From NCBI GenBank assembly GCA_028871195.1, contig JAGWNT010000002.1, positions 35,175 through 99,174 of the forward strand: 64,000 nucleotides of DNA. Reading direction: 5' to 3'. The stretch is from REEB85 sp018971455. Lineage in GTDB: Bacteria > Pseudomonadota > Alphaproteobacteria > Acetobacterales > Acetobacteraceae. This document shows, one piece after another, positions 7,817 through 18,217 of this stretch (its first letter is position 1; each line of letters starts with the position of its first letter). The notes below the pieces were generated by a model that was not told the origin of the DNA, searched no databases, and saw only the letters and a list, made by a program, of their open reading frames with translations. A program made the position numbers and the translations under genes.

Positions 7817-8985
7817 GTAAACTCCCCCTCGCCCGCTTCAAGGTTCTCGATCTCACCCGCGTCCGCGCCGGCCCCACCGCCGTGCGCCAGCTGGCCGATT
7901 GGGGGGCGGACGTCATCAAGATCGAGGCGCCGGAAGGCGATGGCGGCCTGGGTGGCGCGCGCCACGGCCCGGACTTCCAGAACCTGCACCGCAACAAGCG
8001 CAGCCTGAGCCTCGATCTCAAACAGCCGGAGGGCATCGCCATCCTGCGCAAGCTGGTCGAGCGCGCCGACGTGCTGGTGGAGAATTACCGCCCGGACGTG
8101 AAGTTCCGCCTCAAGATCGACTATGAGAGCCTGCGCGCCATCAATCCGCGCCTGGTCTATGCGTCGATCTCCGGCTTCGGGCAGACCGGCCCCTATCGCG
8201 ACCGCCCCGGCTTCGACCAGATCGCCCAGGGCATGGGCGGGCTGATGTCCATCACCGGCCTGCCCGGCCAGGGGCCGGTACGCGTCGGCATTCCGGTGGC
8301 CGATCTCACCGCCGGCATCTTCGCCGCCCAAGGCATCCTGGTCGCCCTGCTCGAGCGCGAGCAGTCCGGCGAAGGGCAATGGGTGCAGAGCTCGCTGCTC
8401 GCCGCCCAGATCTCCATGCTCGACTTCCAGGCGGCGCGCTGGACGATCGGCCACGAGGTGCCCGGCCAGGCCGGCAACGACCATCCCACCAGCATCCCCA
8501 CCGGCGTCTTCGCGACCGCCGATGGCCATATCAACATCGCCGCCGCCGGCAGTGACATGTTCGCCCGCCTGTGCCGTGCGCTCGGCACCGAGGCGCTGAC
8601 GCAGGAGCCCGCCTACGCGACGGACAAGGCGCGCTCGGCCAACCGCAAGGAGCTGAACGCGGCGATCGAGGCGATCACCCGCACCAGAAAATCCGCCGAA
8701 TGGATCGAGGACCTCAATCGCCTCGGTGTGCCGTGCGGGCCGATCAACCACATGAACGAGGTTTTCGCCGACCCGCAGGTCCAGCACCTGCGCATCGCGC
8801 GGAAGGTCACGCACAAGACGCTGGGCGAGCTCGAGGTGGTGGGCCAGCCGATCGAGTTGAGCCGCACCGCCTGGGATATCCGCCTGCCCAGCCCCGAGCC
8901 CGGGGAGCACAGCGACGCCATTCTCGGCGAGCTCGGCTACGACGCGGCGGCGATCGCCGCCCTGCGGGGGGCGCGGGTGGTCTGA
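7813..8985 (+). CDS. CaiB/BaiF family class III CoA-transferase
   Basis: A 390-residue class III CoA-transferase. The N-terminal FKVLDLTRVRAGPTAVRQLADWGADVIKIE pattern (residues 9-38), NKRSLSLDLK, and GQTGPYRDRPGFDQIAQGMGG near 125-145 are family signatures; the Asp in PGFD is the expected acyl-anhydride-forming residue. Such enzymes move CoA between carboxylic acids without ATP. It is translationally coupled to the upstream dehydrogenase and ends one base before the convergent glycosyltransferase gene. It could shuttle CoA onto a product of the pathway or serve an unrelated acid. Confidence 0.88.
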   Translation: MSKLPLARFKVLDLTRVRAGPTAVRQLADWGADVIKIEAPEGDGGLGGARHGPDFQNLHRNKRSLSLDLKQPEGIAILRKLVERADVLVENYRPDVKFRLKIDYESLRAINPRLVYASISGFGQTGPYRDRPGFDQIAQGMGGLMSITGLPGQGPVRVGIPVADLTAGIFAAQGILVALLEREQSGEGQWVQSSLLAAQISMLDFQAARWTIGHEVPGQAGNDHPTSIPTGVFATADGHINIAAAGSDMFARLCRALGTEALTQEPAYATDKARSANRKELNAAIEAITRTRKSAEWIEDLNRLGVPCGPINHMNEVFADPQVQHLRIARKVTHKTLGELEVVGQPIELSRTAWDIRLPSPEPGEHSDAILGELGYDAAAIAALRGARVV

Positions 8986-10071
8986 TCAGCGGCGCGCGGC
9001 AAGCATCGCCGCGATCTCGGCCACGAGACCGGCGGCCATGTCGCGCCACTGCGCCCGCGGATCGTCCGGCGTCCGCGCCGGCGGCGGATGCAGCACCATC
9101 TGCCGCAGCGCCTCGGCCACGCCCTCGGCGGTCGGCGCGCAGAGCAGCGCCTGCGGCTCGGCCTCGAGCTGCTCGGTCATGCCGCCGACGCGCGTCGCCA
9201 CCACCCAGCGCCCGGCCGCGACGGCGGCGGCGGCCACGCCGCTCTGGCTCGCCTCGCGATGCGACAGCACCAGCCCGTCCGCCCAGGCCAGAATCGCGCC
9301 GACCTCCGGCTCCGGCACCCAGCGATTCTCGACCGTCACGCGCGGCAGGGCGCGCAGCGCCTCGAGCACCGGCGAGTCCGGCCCGCTGCCGACCACGCGC
9401 ACCTCCATCTCCAGCCCGGGCCCGAGCAGACGCAGCGCCTGCTCCAGCAGGTCCAGCCCCTTGTAGGGCAGCAGCCGCCCGAAGCTGAGCAGGCGGAAAG
9501 GCCCGCCATGCGCCAGCGGCGGCGGCGGCGGCGGGCCGAACACCAGCGGCAGATGCGTGGTGCGGATCAGCCGCCGGCCGCCGACCAGCCCCTGCCCGCG
9601 CAAGCGGTCGGCGACATGCCCGGTGAGCACCACGAGCCCCTGCGCGCGATGCACCAGGCGGCGCTGCAAGGTCATCTGAAATGGAAACCCGTCGCCCGGA
9701 TGGGGGTCGGCGTCGTGCACCACCACCAGCATCGGCACGCCGAGCCGGCGCAGGGCGGCCGCCATCAGGAAATCCAGCGCGCTTGGCATGGCGCAGATCG
9801 CCACATCCGGCCGCAGCGCACGCAGGCGGGCGGCGAGCGGGCCGATCTGGAACGGCGCCAGCGGCAACCGGGCGATGAACCCGCCCAAGCCCGCGTAGGT
9901 GGGATAGGGCAGGTCGCAGGGCGGCGGCGCCTCGCCGCGCAGGATTTCGGCCTGGGCGGACAGCGACAGCACCGCCTCCACGCCATCGAGCGAGCGCAGG
10001 CTGGCCGCGAGTTCGGCGGCGTAGCGTGGGCCGGCGCCGCGCCGCCCCCAATGCCAGACCAGAATTTTCAC
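8986..10071 (-). CDS. Glycosyltransferase, GT4-like (GT-B fold)
   Basis: A 361-residue GT-B glycosyltransferase. The N-terminal domain starts MKILVWHWGRRGAGPRYAAE with a glycine-rich loop. The C-terminal domain has FRLLSFGRLLPYKGLDLLEQ near 208 and the EASQSGVAAAAVAAGRWVVA region near 288, corresponding to the E-x7-E nucleotide-sugar site of GT4 enzymes. The start overlaps the stop of the other glycosyltransferase gene by 4 bp, so the two are an operon. Donor and acceptor are unknown; cell-surface polysaccharide or glycolipid synthesis is likely. Confidence 0.8.
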   Translation of the reverse strand: MKILVWHWGRRGAGPRYAAELAASLRSLDGVEAVLSLSAQAEILRGEAPPPCDLPYPTYAGLGGFIARLPLAPFQIGPLAARLRALRPDVAICAMPSALDFLMAAALRRLGVPMLVVVHDADPHPGDGFPFQMTLQRRLVHRAQGLVVLTGHVADRLRGQGLVGGRRLIRTTHLPLVFGPPPPPPLAHGGPFRLLSFGRLLPYKGLDLLEQALRLLGPGLEMEVRVVGSGPDSPVLEALRALPRVTVENRWVPEPEVGAILAWADGLVLSHREASQSGVAAAAVAAGRWVVATRVGGMTEQLEAEPQALLCAPTAEGVAEALRQMVLHPPPARTPDDPRAQWRDMAAGLVAEIAAMLAARR

Positions 10072-11336
10072 CCTTGCGCGCCCGACGACATCGGCAGGCC
10101 CAGGGCGGCCACCGCCGCGCGCAGCGCGCCGTCCCCCAGCCGCGCGCGGGCCATTGCCTGCCCGCGCCGGCCCAACGCCTCGCGCGCGCCGGCGTCATCG
10201 GCCAGCCGCGCCAGATGGGCCGCTGCCTCGCCGATATCGGGCTCGGCCCAGACCGCGCCCGGAGCCTCGAACACGCCGCGCTCGTCGCGCGCCGGTACCA
10301 GGCGATAGCCAACCAGCGCCGCGCTCGCCTCGTCCATGAACTCCATGTTGCCGGACCAGCCGGTCGCCACCACCGGCCGGCCCAGCAGCATCGCCTCGGC
10401 CGGCACCAGCCCGAACCCCTCGCTGCGGTGCAGGGACATGACGATGTCGGCGCATTGCGTGAGCGCGTGGCTGTCGGCGGCGGGCAGGGTGCGGGTTTCG
10501 ATGCGGATATTCGCCGCATCCCCGGCCGCCGCGCGAAGCAGGGCGAGATCGGCCGGGAAATGCTCGGTGTTGCCGGCCTTCAGCACCAGGATGCGGTCGG
10601 CACGCCCGCCGAAGGCTTGGCGGAAGGCGGCGATGGCGGCCAGCGGGTTTTTCCGCGTGAAGCTGGAGGCGAGATTGAACGAGACCAGCACCACCACCGC
10701 CTCCGCCGGCAGGCCGAACGCGGCGCGGTCCATGCCCGACGGGCGCGGCGGCGCCACGGCGATGGGGATCGGCACCACGCGCAGCGCGATGTCGGTGCCC
10801 TTCGGCAGCAGCGTGGCGATGGCGTCGCCGGTGAAGCGCGACAGCACCCAGATTTCATGCACCAGCCGCAGCGCCGGCCGCCAGGTGGCGGGCACGCTGG
10901 GCAGCTCCCACGCCCAGTAGCCGATGATGCGCCGCCCGCGCACCGTGCCGCGCGGCAGGCGCATCAGCGCCCAGGGCAGCGTGGGGGCGTTGACATGCAC
11001 CAGCAGGGGGGCGCCCGCCGGCGGTGGCGCGATCTGCCGAAGCCCGGCCGTGCCTCCGGGCAGCCGGTCGCCGACATCGAGGCCCCAATTGGGCACGCCC
11101 ATGCCGTCCAGCGCCGTCCGCATCAGCCGCGCCGCCTCGCCGAGGCCGGAGGCGCGCGACAACTCCCCGACCACGGCGATGCCGCCGCGCGCCAGCGGCG
11201 CCGGCCGGGTCGGGCGCGGCGCCAGGGCCGCCGTCGCCTGGGCGAACAGCAGGCGGCGGCGCTCGGCCGGCAAGGTGCGCCACAGACGGTGGAGGGGCGA
11301 GAGCTTCGCGGGGGCGGCAGGCGGCATGGCGTTCAT
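10068..11336 (-). CDS. Glycosyltransferase family 1/4 protein
   Basis: A 422-residue glycosyltransferase. It has GELSRASGLGEAARLM near residue 58, a mid-protein SFNLASSFTRKNPLAAI that resembles the donor-domain entry of GT-B enzymes, and LHRSEGFGLVPAEAMLLGRPVVAT near 300 with the E-x7-E signature typical of GT4. It is the first gene of a two-gene operon with the glycosyltransferase at 8986-10071. The ATG at 11336 is used; a second Met lies three residues downstream. Substrates cannot be named. Confidence 0.8.
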   Translation of the reverse strand: MNAMPPAAPAKLSPLHRLWRTLPAERRRLLFAQATAALAPRPTRPAPLARGGIAVVGELSRASGLGEAARLMRTALDGMGVPNWGLDVGDRLPGGTAGLRQIAPPPAGAPLLVHVNAPTLPWALMRLPRGTVRGRRIIGYWAWELPSVPATWRPALRLVHEIWVLSRFTGDAIATLLPKGTDIALRVVPIPIAVAPPRPSGMDRAAFGLPAEAVVVLVSFNLASSFTRKNPLAAIAAFRQAFGGRADRILVLKAGNTEHFPADLALLRAAAGDAANIRIETRTLPAADSHALTQCADIVMSLHRSEGFGLVPAEAMLLGRPVVATGWSGNMEFMDEASAALVGYRLVPARDERGVFEAPGAVWAEPDIGEAAAHLARLADDAGAREALGRRGQAMARARLGDGALRAAVAALGLPMSSGAQG

Positions 11337-11393
11337 TGCGCCCGACCCTGCCGGGAGCCCGCGTGATCGGCAAGGGGGAAGGATCGCAGGGCA

Positions 11394-13369
<1,976 letters not shown>

Positions 13370-13370
13370 G

Positions 13371-14285
13371 TCAGCGCTGCTGGCGCGGGTTGAGAACATC
13401 GCGCAACTGGTCGCCGACGAGGTTGATCGCCATGATGGTGAGCAGCAGCGCGAGGCCCGGATAGAAGCTGATCCAGTACTGCCCGGAGAGCATGTACTGG
13501 TAGCCGTTGGCGATCAGCAGCCCGAGCGAGGGTTCGGTGATCGGCACGCCGAGGCCGAGGAAGCTCAGCGTCGCCTCCAGCGTGATGGCACGTGCGATCT
13601 GGATGGTGCCGATCACAATCAGCGGCGGCAGGCAGTTGGGCAGCAAATGGCGAAACAACACGCGCCAGCGCGGCAGGGCGAGACACTCCGCGGCCTCGAT
13701 GTATTCACGCCGGCGCTCCACCAGCGCCGCGCCGCGCGCGGTGCGCGCATAGCGCGCCCACTCCACCAGCACCAGCGCGATCATCACGTTGCCGATGCCC
13801 TTGCCGAGAAAGGCGAGGATCATCAATGCCACCAGGATGGCGGGGAAGGAGAGCTGCAGATCGACCAGGCGCATGATGGCGGTCTCGACCCGCCCCCCGG
13901 CATAGGCGGCGACCAGCCCCAGCGTCGAGCCGACCACGCCGGCGATCAGCGCCGAGCCGATGCCGACGATCAGCGAGATCCGCAACCCGTAGATGATGCC
14001 GGACAGCATGTCCCGCCCCTGGTCGTCGGTGCCGAGCCAGTAGGTCATGCCCGCCGCGGATGAGGCCCCCGGCGGCAGGCGGCCATCCATGATGTCGAGC
14101 TGGGCGAGATCGTAGGGATTCTGCGGCGTGATCCAGGGCGCGAAGATGGCCGCGAGCGCGATCAGCAGCACCACGACGAGGGCGCCGACCGCGAGCCTGT
14201 TGGACGTGAAATCCCGTACGAACCGCTGCAGCGGCGTCTCCGGCGCGGCCGGCGCGGCCGGCGCGATCTCCGCCATTCCACTCAC
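13371..14285 (-). CDS. Dipeptide-type ABC transporter permease (DppC-like)
   Basis: A 304-residue inner-membrane permease. After a short cytoplasmic Ala/Pro tail comes the OppC-type N-terminus NRLAVGALVVVLLIALAAIF, then the periplasmic segment with YWLGTDDQGRDMLSGIIYG, a hallmark of DppC proteins. Several hydrophobic helices follow, with the ATPase-coupling loop AAECLALPRWRVLFRHLLPN near 205 and a DQLRDVLNPR tail. It overlaps the DppB-like gene by 4 bp. Together they form the membrane channel of the importer. Confidence 0.92.
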   Translation of the reverse strand: MSGMAEIAPAAPAAPETPLQRFVRDFTSNRLAVGALVVVLLIALAAIFAPWITPQNPYDLAQLDIMDGRLPPGASSAAGMTYWLGTDDQGRDMLSGIIYGLRISLIVGIGSALIAGVVGSTLGLVAAYAGGRVETAIMRLVDLQLSFPAILVALMILAFLGKGIGNVMIALVLVEWARYARTARGAALVERRREYIEAAECLALPRWRVLFRHLLPNCLPPLIVIGTIQIARAITLEATLSFLGLGVPITEPSLGLLIANGYQYMLSGQYWISFYPGLALLLTIMAINLVGDQLRDVLNPRQQR

Positions 14286-15256
14286 CCCCGGTCCTCCAGC
14301 CGTACCCGCGGATCGAGGAAGGTGTAGAGCAGATCAACCACGAGATTGATCGCCACGAACATCAGCACGATGATCATCAGGTAGGCGACGATCACGGGCC
14401 GATCGAGCACATTGATGCTGTCGATGATCAGCTTGCCCATGCCCGGCCAGGCAAAGATGCTCTCGGTGACGACGGAGAAGGCGATGGTGCCGCCGAACTC
14501 CAGCCCCAGCACGGTCACCACCGGGATCATGATGTTCTTCATCACGTGCACGCCCACCACGCGCGCCGGGCGGAGGCCCTTGGCGCGAGCGAAACGCACG
14601 TAGTCGAGCGGCAGCGTCTCGCGCACGCCGCTGCGCACCAGGCGCAGCACAAGGGCGATGTTGCCAAGCGCCAGATTGAAGGCCGGCATCGCCAGGTGCG
14701 CGAGCCCGTCGCGCGTCAGGAACGACCAGCGTATGCCGAACAGCAGCGCGGTCTGTCCCCGCCCGGTGCTCGGCAGCCAGCCGAGCCTGACCGCGAACAG
14801 CATGATCAGCATCAGCCCGACCCAGAAGGTGGGCAGCGAAAAGCCGAGGATGCTGCCGGCCATCGCCGAACGGCCCAACAGGCTGTTCGGATAGAGCCCG
14901 GCATAGAGGCCGAGCGGAATGCCGATGACGATGGCCAGCAAGACCGCGCTCACCGCCAGTTCCAGCGTCGCCGGCAGCCGCTCGCCAATGAGTTGTAGCG
15001 CCGGCTCGTGAAAGACGAAGCTGCGGCCGAGATCGCCGTGCAGCATGCCCCACAGGAACAGCGCGTATTGCCGCCACAGGGGCTGGTCGAGGCCGAGTGC
15101 CGCGATCGCGCGCGCCCGGTCGGCCTGGTCCGCCTCCGGCGAGATCAGGATATCGATCGGGTTGCCGATGACGTGCAGGCCGATGAACAGAATGACCGTC
15201 ATCGCCAGCACGACAAAGGCGGCCTGCACCAGCCGGCGCAGCAGCCAGGCAGTCAC
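14282..15256 (-). CDS. Dipeptide-type ABC transporter permease (DppB-like)
   Basis: A 324-residue inner-membrane permease. It starts with the DppB-type helix LLRRLVQAAFVVLAMTVILF, contains QYALFLWGMLHGDLGRSFVF near 63, the coupling loop FARAKGLRPARVVGVHVMKN near 222, and ends with DLLYTFLDPRVR, all usual for the family. It lies 21 bp after the binding-protein gene on the same strand. Substrate specificity resides in the binding protein and cannot be deduced from this subunit. Confidence 0.92.
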   Translation of the reverse strand: MTAWLLRRLVQAAFVVLAMTVILFIGLHVIGNPIDILISPEADQADRARAIAALGLDQPLWRQYALFLWGMLHGDLGRSFVFHEPALQLIGERLPATLELAVSAVLLAIVIGIPLGLYAGLYPNSLLGRSAMAGSILGFSLPTFWVGLMLIMLFAVRLGWLPSTGRGQTALLFGIRWSFLTRDGLAHLAMPAFNLALGNIALVLRLVRSGVRETLPLDYVRFARAKGLRPARVVGVHVMKNIMIPVVTVLGLEFGGTIAFSVVTESIFAWPGMGKLIIDSINVLDRPVIVAYLMIIVLMFVAINLVVDLLYTFLDPRVRLEDRG

Positions 15257-15277
15257 GTACCCGCCCCGATGCGCGCG

Positions 15278-16852
15278 CTACTTGGCAGGGTGCACCTCCT
15301 GGGCGCGTGAGGTCTCATCGGCCCGCGCGGCATAGGTCAGGCCCGCGCGCATCGCCCAGATGTTCTTCTGGTTGTGCAGCGGAATGAAGGCGACATCGTC
15401 CATCGCCAACGTCGTCGCCTGCTGGAGCAGCTTCTCCCGCGCGGCATCGTCGGCAGTGGCGAGTGCCGTGGTCAGCAGCTCATCCACTTTCGGGTTGGAA
15501 TAGAAGCCGCGATTGACCGCGCCCCACCCTTTCGCCGGCGTGCGGGTGGCGATCAGCGAGCGCAGCGGGTTCGAGGCCTCGCCGCTGGATGTGCCCCAGC
15601 CGAGCAGGAAGGCCGAAAACGCACCCTTGTTGGCCTGGCCGATGAAGCTGGGCCAGGTGATGGCATTCACCGCGGTCTGCACGCCGATGCGCGACCACAT
15701 CTGCCCCACGGCCTGGATGATCTTGCCGTCATTGACGTAGCGATCATTGGGCCCATCAAGCTCGATACGAAATCCCTTCGGATAGCCCGCAGCCGCGAGC
15801 AGCTGCCGGGCCTTGGCCGGATCGTAGGCCGGCGGGTTGAGGCCCGGCACGTAGCTGAAGCTGCCCTTGGGCAGGAACTGCCCCGAGGGAATCGCCGCCC
15901 CCTGCATGATGCGATCGACGATCGCGTTCCGGTTGATCGCCATGGACAGCGCTTGGCGCACCCGCAGATCGGTCAGCGGATTGTGGTCGAGCTTCTCGCC
16001 GTTCGGGCCGGTGACATGCGGCGTCATCCCGCGATGATCGAGCCATAGGAAGATGATCCGCAGCGACACCGTCTCGGCCAGATGCAGTTTCTTGTCGTGC
16101 GACAGGCGCGCCACATCGGTGGTCGGCACGGCCTCGATGAAATCAACGTCGCCCGAGAGCAGGGCCGCGGTGCGCGCCGCGTCATTGGGGATCATCCGAT
16201 AGGACACGTGCTGCCAGTCCGGCTTCGGTCCCCAATAGTTGTCATTGCGGTCCATCTCGATGCGGTCGCCGGATTTGTAGGAGACGAAGCGGAACGGCCC
16301 GGTGCCGATCGCATCCTTGCCGCTGTTGAAATCCTCGGTGGCGGGATCGGCGCCCAGCGTATGGGGAATGATGTAGACCTGCGTCAGGTCGATCGGCAGC
16401 AGCGGATAGACCTGCTTGGTGTGCAGGCGGATGGTGTGCGGGTCCACCACCTCCACGCTGCTGATCGCCTTGGTGTAGATGGCATAGCTGCCCGGGCTGT
16501 TCTTCACCCGAGGAATACGGTCGATCGTGTAGGCGACGTCCGCGGCGGTGAAATCCTCGCCATTGTGAAACTTCACGCCGGGGCGGAGATGGAACTCCCA
16601 AACGGTGTTGTCCACCAGCTTCCAGGACAGCGCCAGGCGCGGAATCGGACGCGACGCGGCATCCATGTCCACCAGGGGCTCATAGATATGCGCATCGAGC
16701 GACACGTTGGGGCTGTACGTATGATAGTGCGGATCGATGCTCGTCACCGGCGCGCTGGCGCCGACGCGCAGCGTCTGCGCCCGGGCAGCGGGCGGAAGGG
16801 TCAGGGCGGCAAGGGCAGCGCCCAGAATCACCATGCGGCAGGTCGGAAACAT
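15278..16852 (-). CDS. Periplasmic peptide-type ABC substrate-binding protein
   Basis: A 524-residue extracellular binding protein of family 5 (DppA/OppA type). A Sec signal peptide is visible (MVILGAALAALTLPPAARAQ), followed by VGASAPVTSIDPHYHTYSPN, the VWEFHLRPGVKFHNGEDFTA motif near 84, and DLRVRQALSMAINR near 290. The open frame has a TTG four codons upstream, but the ATG at 16852 is preceded by GGAGG at 5-base spacing and is chosen. Genes of this family bind peptides, glutathione, heme or nickel. The amidohydrolase first in the operon suggests an N-acyl amino acid or peptide substrate, which is inference. Confidence 0.93.
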   Translation of the reverse strand: MFPTCRMVILGAALAALTLPPAARAQTLRVGASAPVTSIDPHYHTYSPNVSLDAHIYEPLVDMDAASRPIPRLALSWKLVDNTVWEFHLRPGVKFHNGEDFTAADVAYTIDRIPRVKNSPGSYAIYTKAISSVEVVDPHTIRLHTKQVYPLLPIDLTQVYIIPHTLGADPATEDFNSGKDAIGTGPFRFVSYKSGDRIEMDRNDNYWGPKPDWQHVSYRMIPNDAARTAALLSGDVDFIEAVPTTDVARLSHDKKLHLAETVSLRIIFLWLDHRGMTPHVTGPNGEKLDHNPLTDLRVRQALSMAINRNAIVDRIMQGAAIPSGQFLPKGSFSYVPGLNPPAYDPAKARQLLAAAGYPKGFRIELDGPNDRYVNDGKIIQAVGQMWSRIGVQTAVNAITWPSFIGQANKGAFSAFLLGWGTSSGEASNPLRSLIATRTPAKGWGAVNRGFYSNPKVDELLTTALATADDAAREKLLQQATTLAMDDVAFIPLHNQKNIWAMRAGLTYAARADETSRAQEVHPAK

Positions 16853-16880
16853 CACATCCTCCAAACGAACAGCGGCGCGG

Positions 16881-18080
16881 TCAGGCGGCGAGGCTCAACT
16901 CCTGGCGCACTAGCCCGACCCAGTAGGCGGCGCCGAGCGGGATGATGTCGTCATTGAAATTGTAGTGCGGCGTGTGGACGTTGTGATAGCTGCCGTCCTC
17001 GGCCACGCCGTTTCCCAGGAAGATGAAGGCGCCGGGCCGCGCCTCGAGCATGAAGGCGAAATCCTCGCCGCCGGTGACCGGCGTGGTGTTGGATTCGACC
17101 TGCGCCGCCCCCACCAAGCGCTGCGCCGCGGCCACCGCTACATCGACCTGTTCATCGTGGTTGACCAGCGGCGTGGTCACCCAGTCCAGCACGATTTCCG
17201 CCGTGCAGCCCTGCGCCCCCGCCAGGGCATGGGCCATCTCGGTCATGCGCCGGTCGATCAGATCACACACCGCCTTGTTGAAGCACCGCATGGTGCCGGT
17301 CACCACCACCTCGGACGGCATCACGTTGGGCGAGACGAGCGCGCCGGCGTTGATATGCCCGACGCTGATGACCGCCGGCTCCATCGGCGGCACGTTGCGC
17401 CCGACAATGCTCTGAGTCGCCAGAATGAAATGCGCGAGCGCCACGGTGGCATCGGTGGCACGATGCGGCGCCGCCCCGCCATGCCCGCCCGTGCCCTTGA
17501 ACGTGACGCGCCACATCCCCGCGCCGGCCATCATCGGCCCCTTGCGGATGGCGAATTTGCCGACCGGAATTCCCGGCATGTTGTGCATGCCATAGACCGC
17601 ATCGCAGGGAAACCGCTCGAACAGGCCATCCTTCAGCATCGCCACGGCGCCGCCACGGCCCTCCTCGGCCGGCTGAAAGATGAGCTGCACGGTGCCGCTG
17701 AAATCGCGATGCTCGGCGAGGTGGCGCGCGGCACCGAGCAGCATGGTGGTGTGCCCGTCATGCCCGCAGGCGTGCATCGTGCCCTCGCTGGTCGAGGCAT
17801 AGGCAAGGCCGGTCTGCTCGCGTATGGCCAGCGCATCCATGTCGGCGCGCAGGCCGATGGCCCGCTGGCCCGGCAGCTTCCCGCGAATGGTGCCGACGAC
17901 GCCGAAGCGGCCGACTCCCTCGGTGACGTCGATCCCCCATTCGCGCAGCTTGGCCGCCACCAGTGCCGCGGTGCGCGTCTCCTCCATGCCGAGCTCGGGA
18001 TGGGCATGGATGTCGCGCCGGATGGCGGTCAGTTCCTCATGATGGAGGGAAATGGCGGCGAGCGTCTCGGCGTCGGTCAT
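16881..18080 (-). CDS. M20 family amidohydrolase (hippurate hydrolase/N-acyl amino acid type)
   Basis: A 399-residue cytosolic metallopeptidase-family hydrolase. It has the metal-site segments GLRADMDALAI near 77, HACGHDGHTTMLLGAARHLA near 107 and FQPAEEGRGGA near 140, then a MHNMPGIPVGKFAIRKGPMM segment, and a C-terminal His in the LGNGVAEDGSYHNVHTPHYN region. These are typical of amidohydrolases that cleave N-acyl or N-aroyl amino acids (hippurate, indole-acetyl amino acids). It is the first gene of a six-gene operon with a complete peptide-type importer, suggesting import followed by deacylation. Hippurate-type cleavage would yield an aromatic acid for the cluster at 1-9 kb; that connection is speculation. 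Confidence 0.9.
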   Translation of the reverse strand: MTDAETLAAISLHHEELTAIRRDIHAHPELGMEETRTAALVAAKLREWGIDVTEGVGRFGVVGTIRGKLPGQRAIGLRADMDALAIREQTGLAYASTSEGTMHACGHDGHTTMLLGAARHLAEHRDFSGTVQLIFQPAEEGRGGAVAMLKDGLFERFPCDAVYGMHNMPGIPVGKFAIRKGPMMAGAGMWRVTFKGTGGHGGAAPHRATDATVALAHFILATQSIVGRNVPPMEPAVISVGHINAGALVSPNVMPSEVVVTGTMRCFNKAVCDLIDRRMTEMAHALAGAQGCTAEIVLDWVTTPLVNHDEQVDVAVAAAQRLVGAAQVESNTTPVTGGEDFAFMLEARPGAFIFLGNGVAEDGSYHNVHTPHYNFNDDIIPLGAAYWVGLVRQELSLAA

Positions 18081-18141
18081 CGTGTTTCTCCGGGGGCGAT
18101 GCGGCCGCTATCTGGGCACGAGCGCCGTTCCAGGGCAACAT

Positions 18142-18193
18142 CGGCCGGCGACACTGGCCGGCGACACTGGCTGGCGGCACTGGCTGGCGGCAT
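18142..18193. repeat. Four tandem 13-bp repeats
   Basis: Four contiguous 13-bp units with consensus TGGCYGGCGRCAC occupy the gap between the amidohydrolase start (18080) and the end of the glutamate synthase-like gene (18218). Units 1 and 2 differ at one base, and units 3 and 4 differ at one base. The array is non-coding. It may be slippage-prone sequence or a cluster of protein sites; nothing in it identifies a binding protein. Confidence 0.75.
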
Positions 18194-18217
18194 CGCGGGC
18201 CGGCGGGTCGGCGCCCC

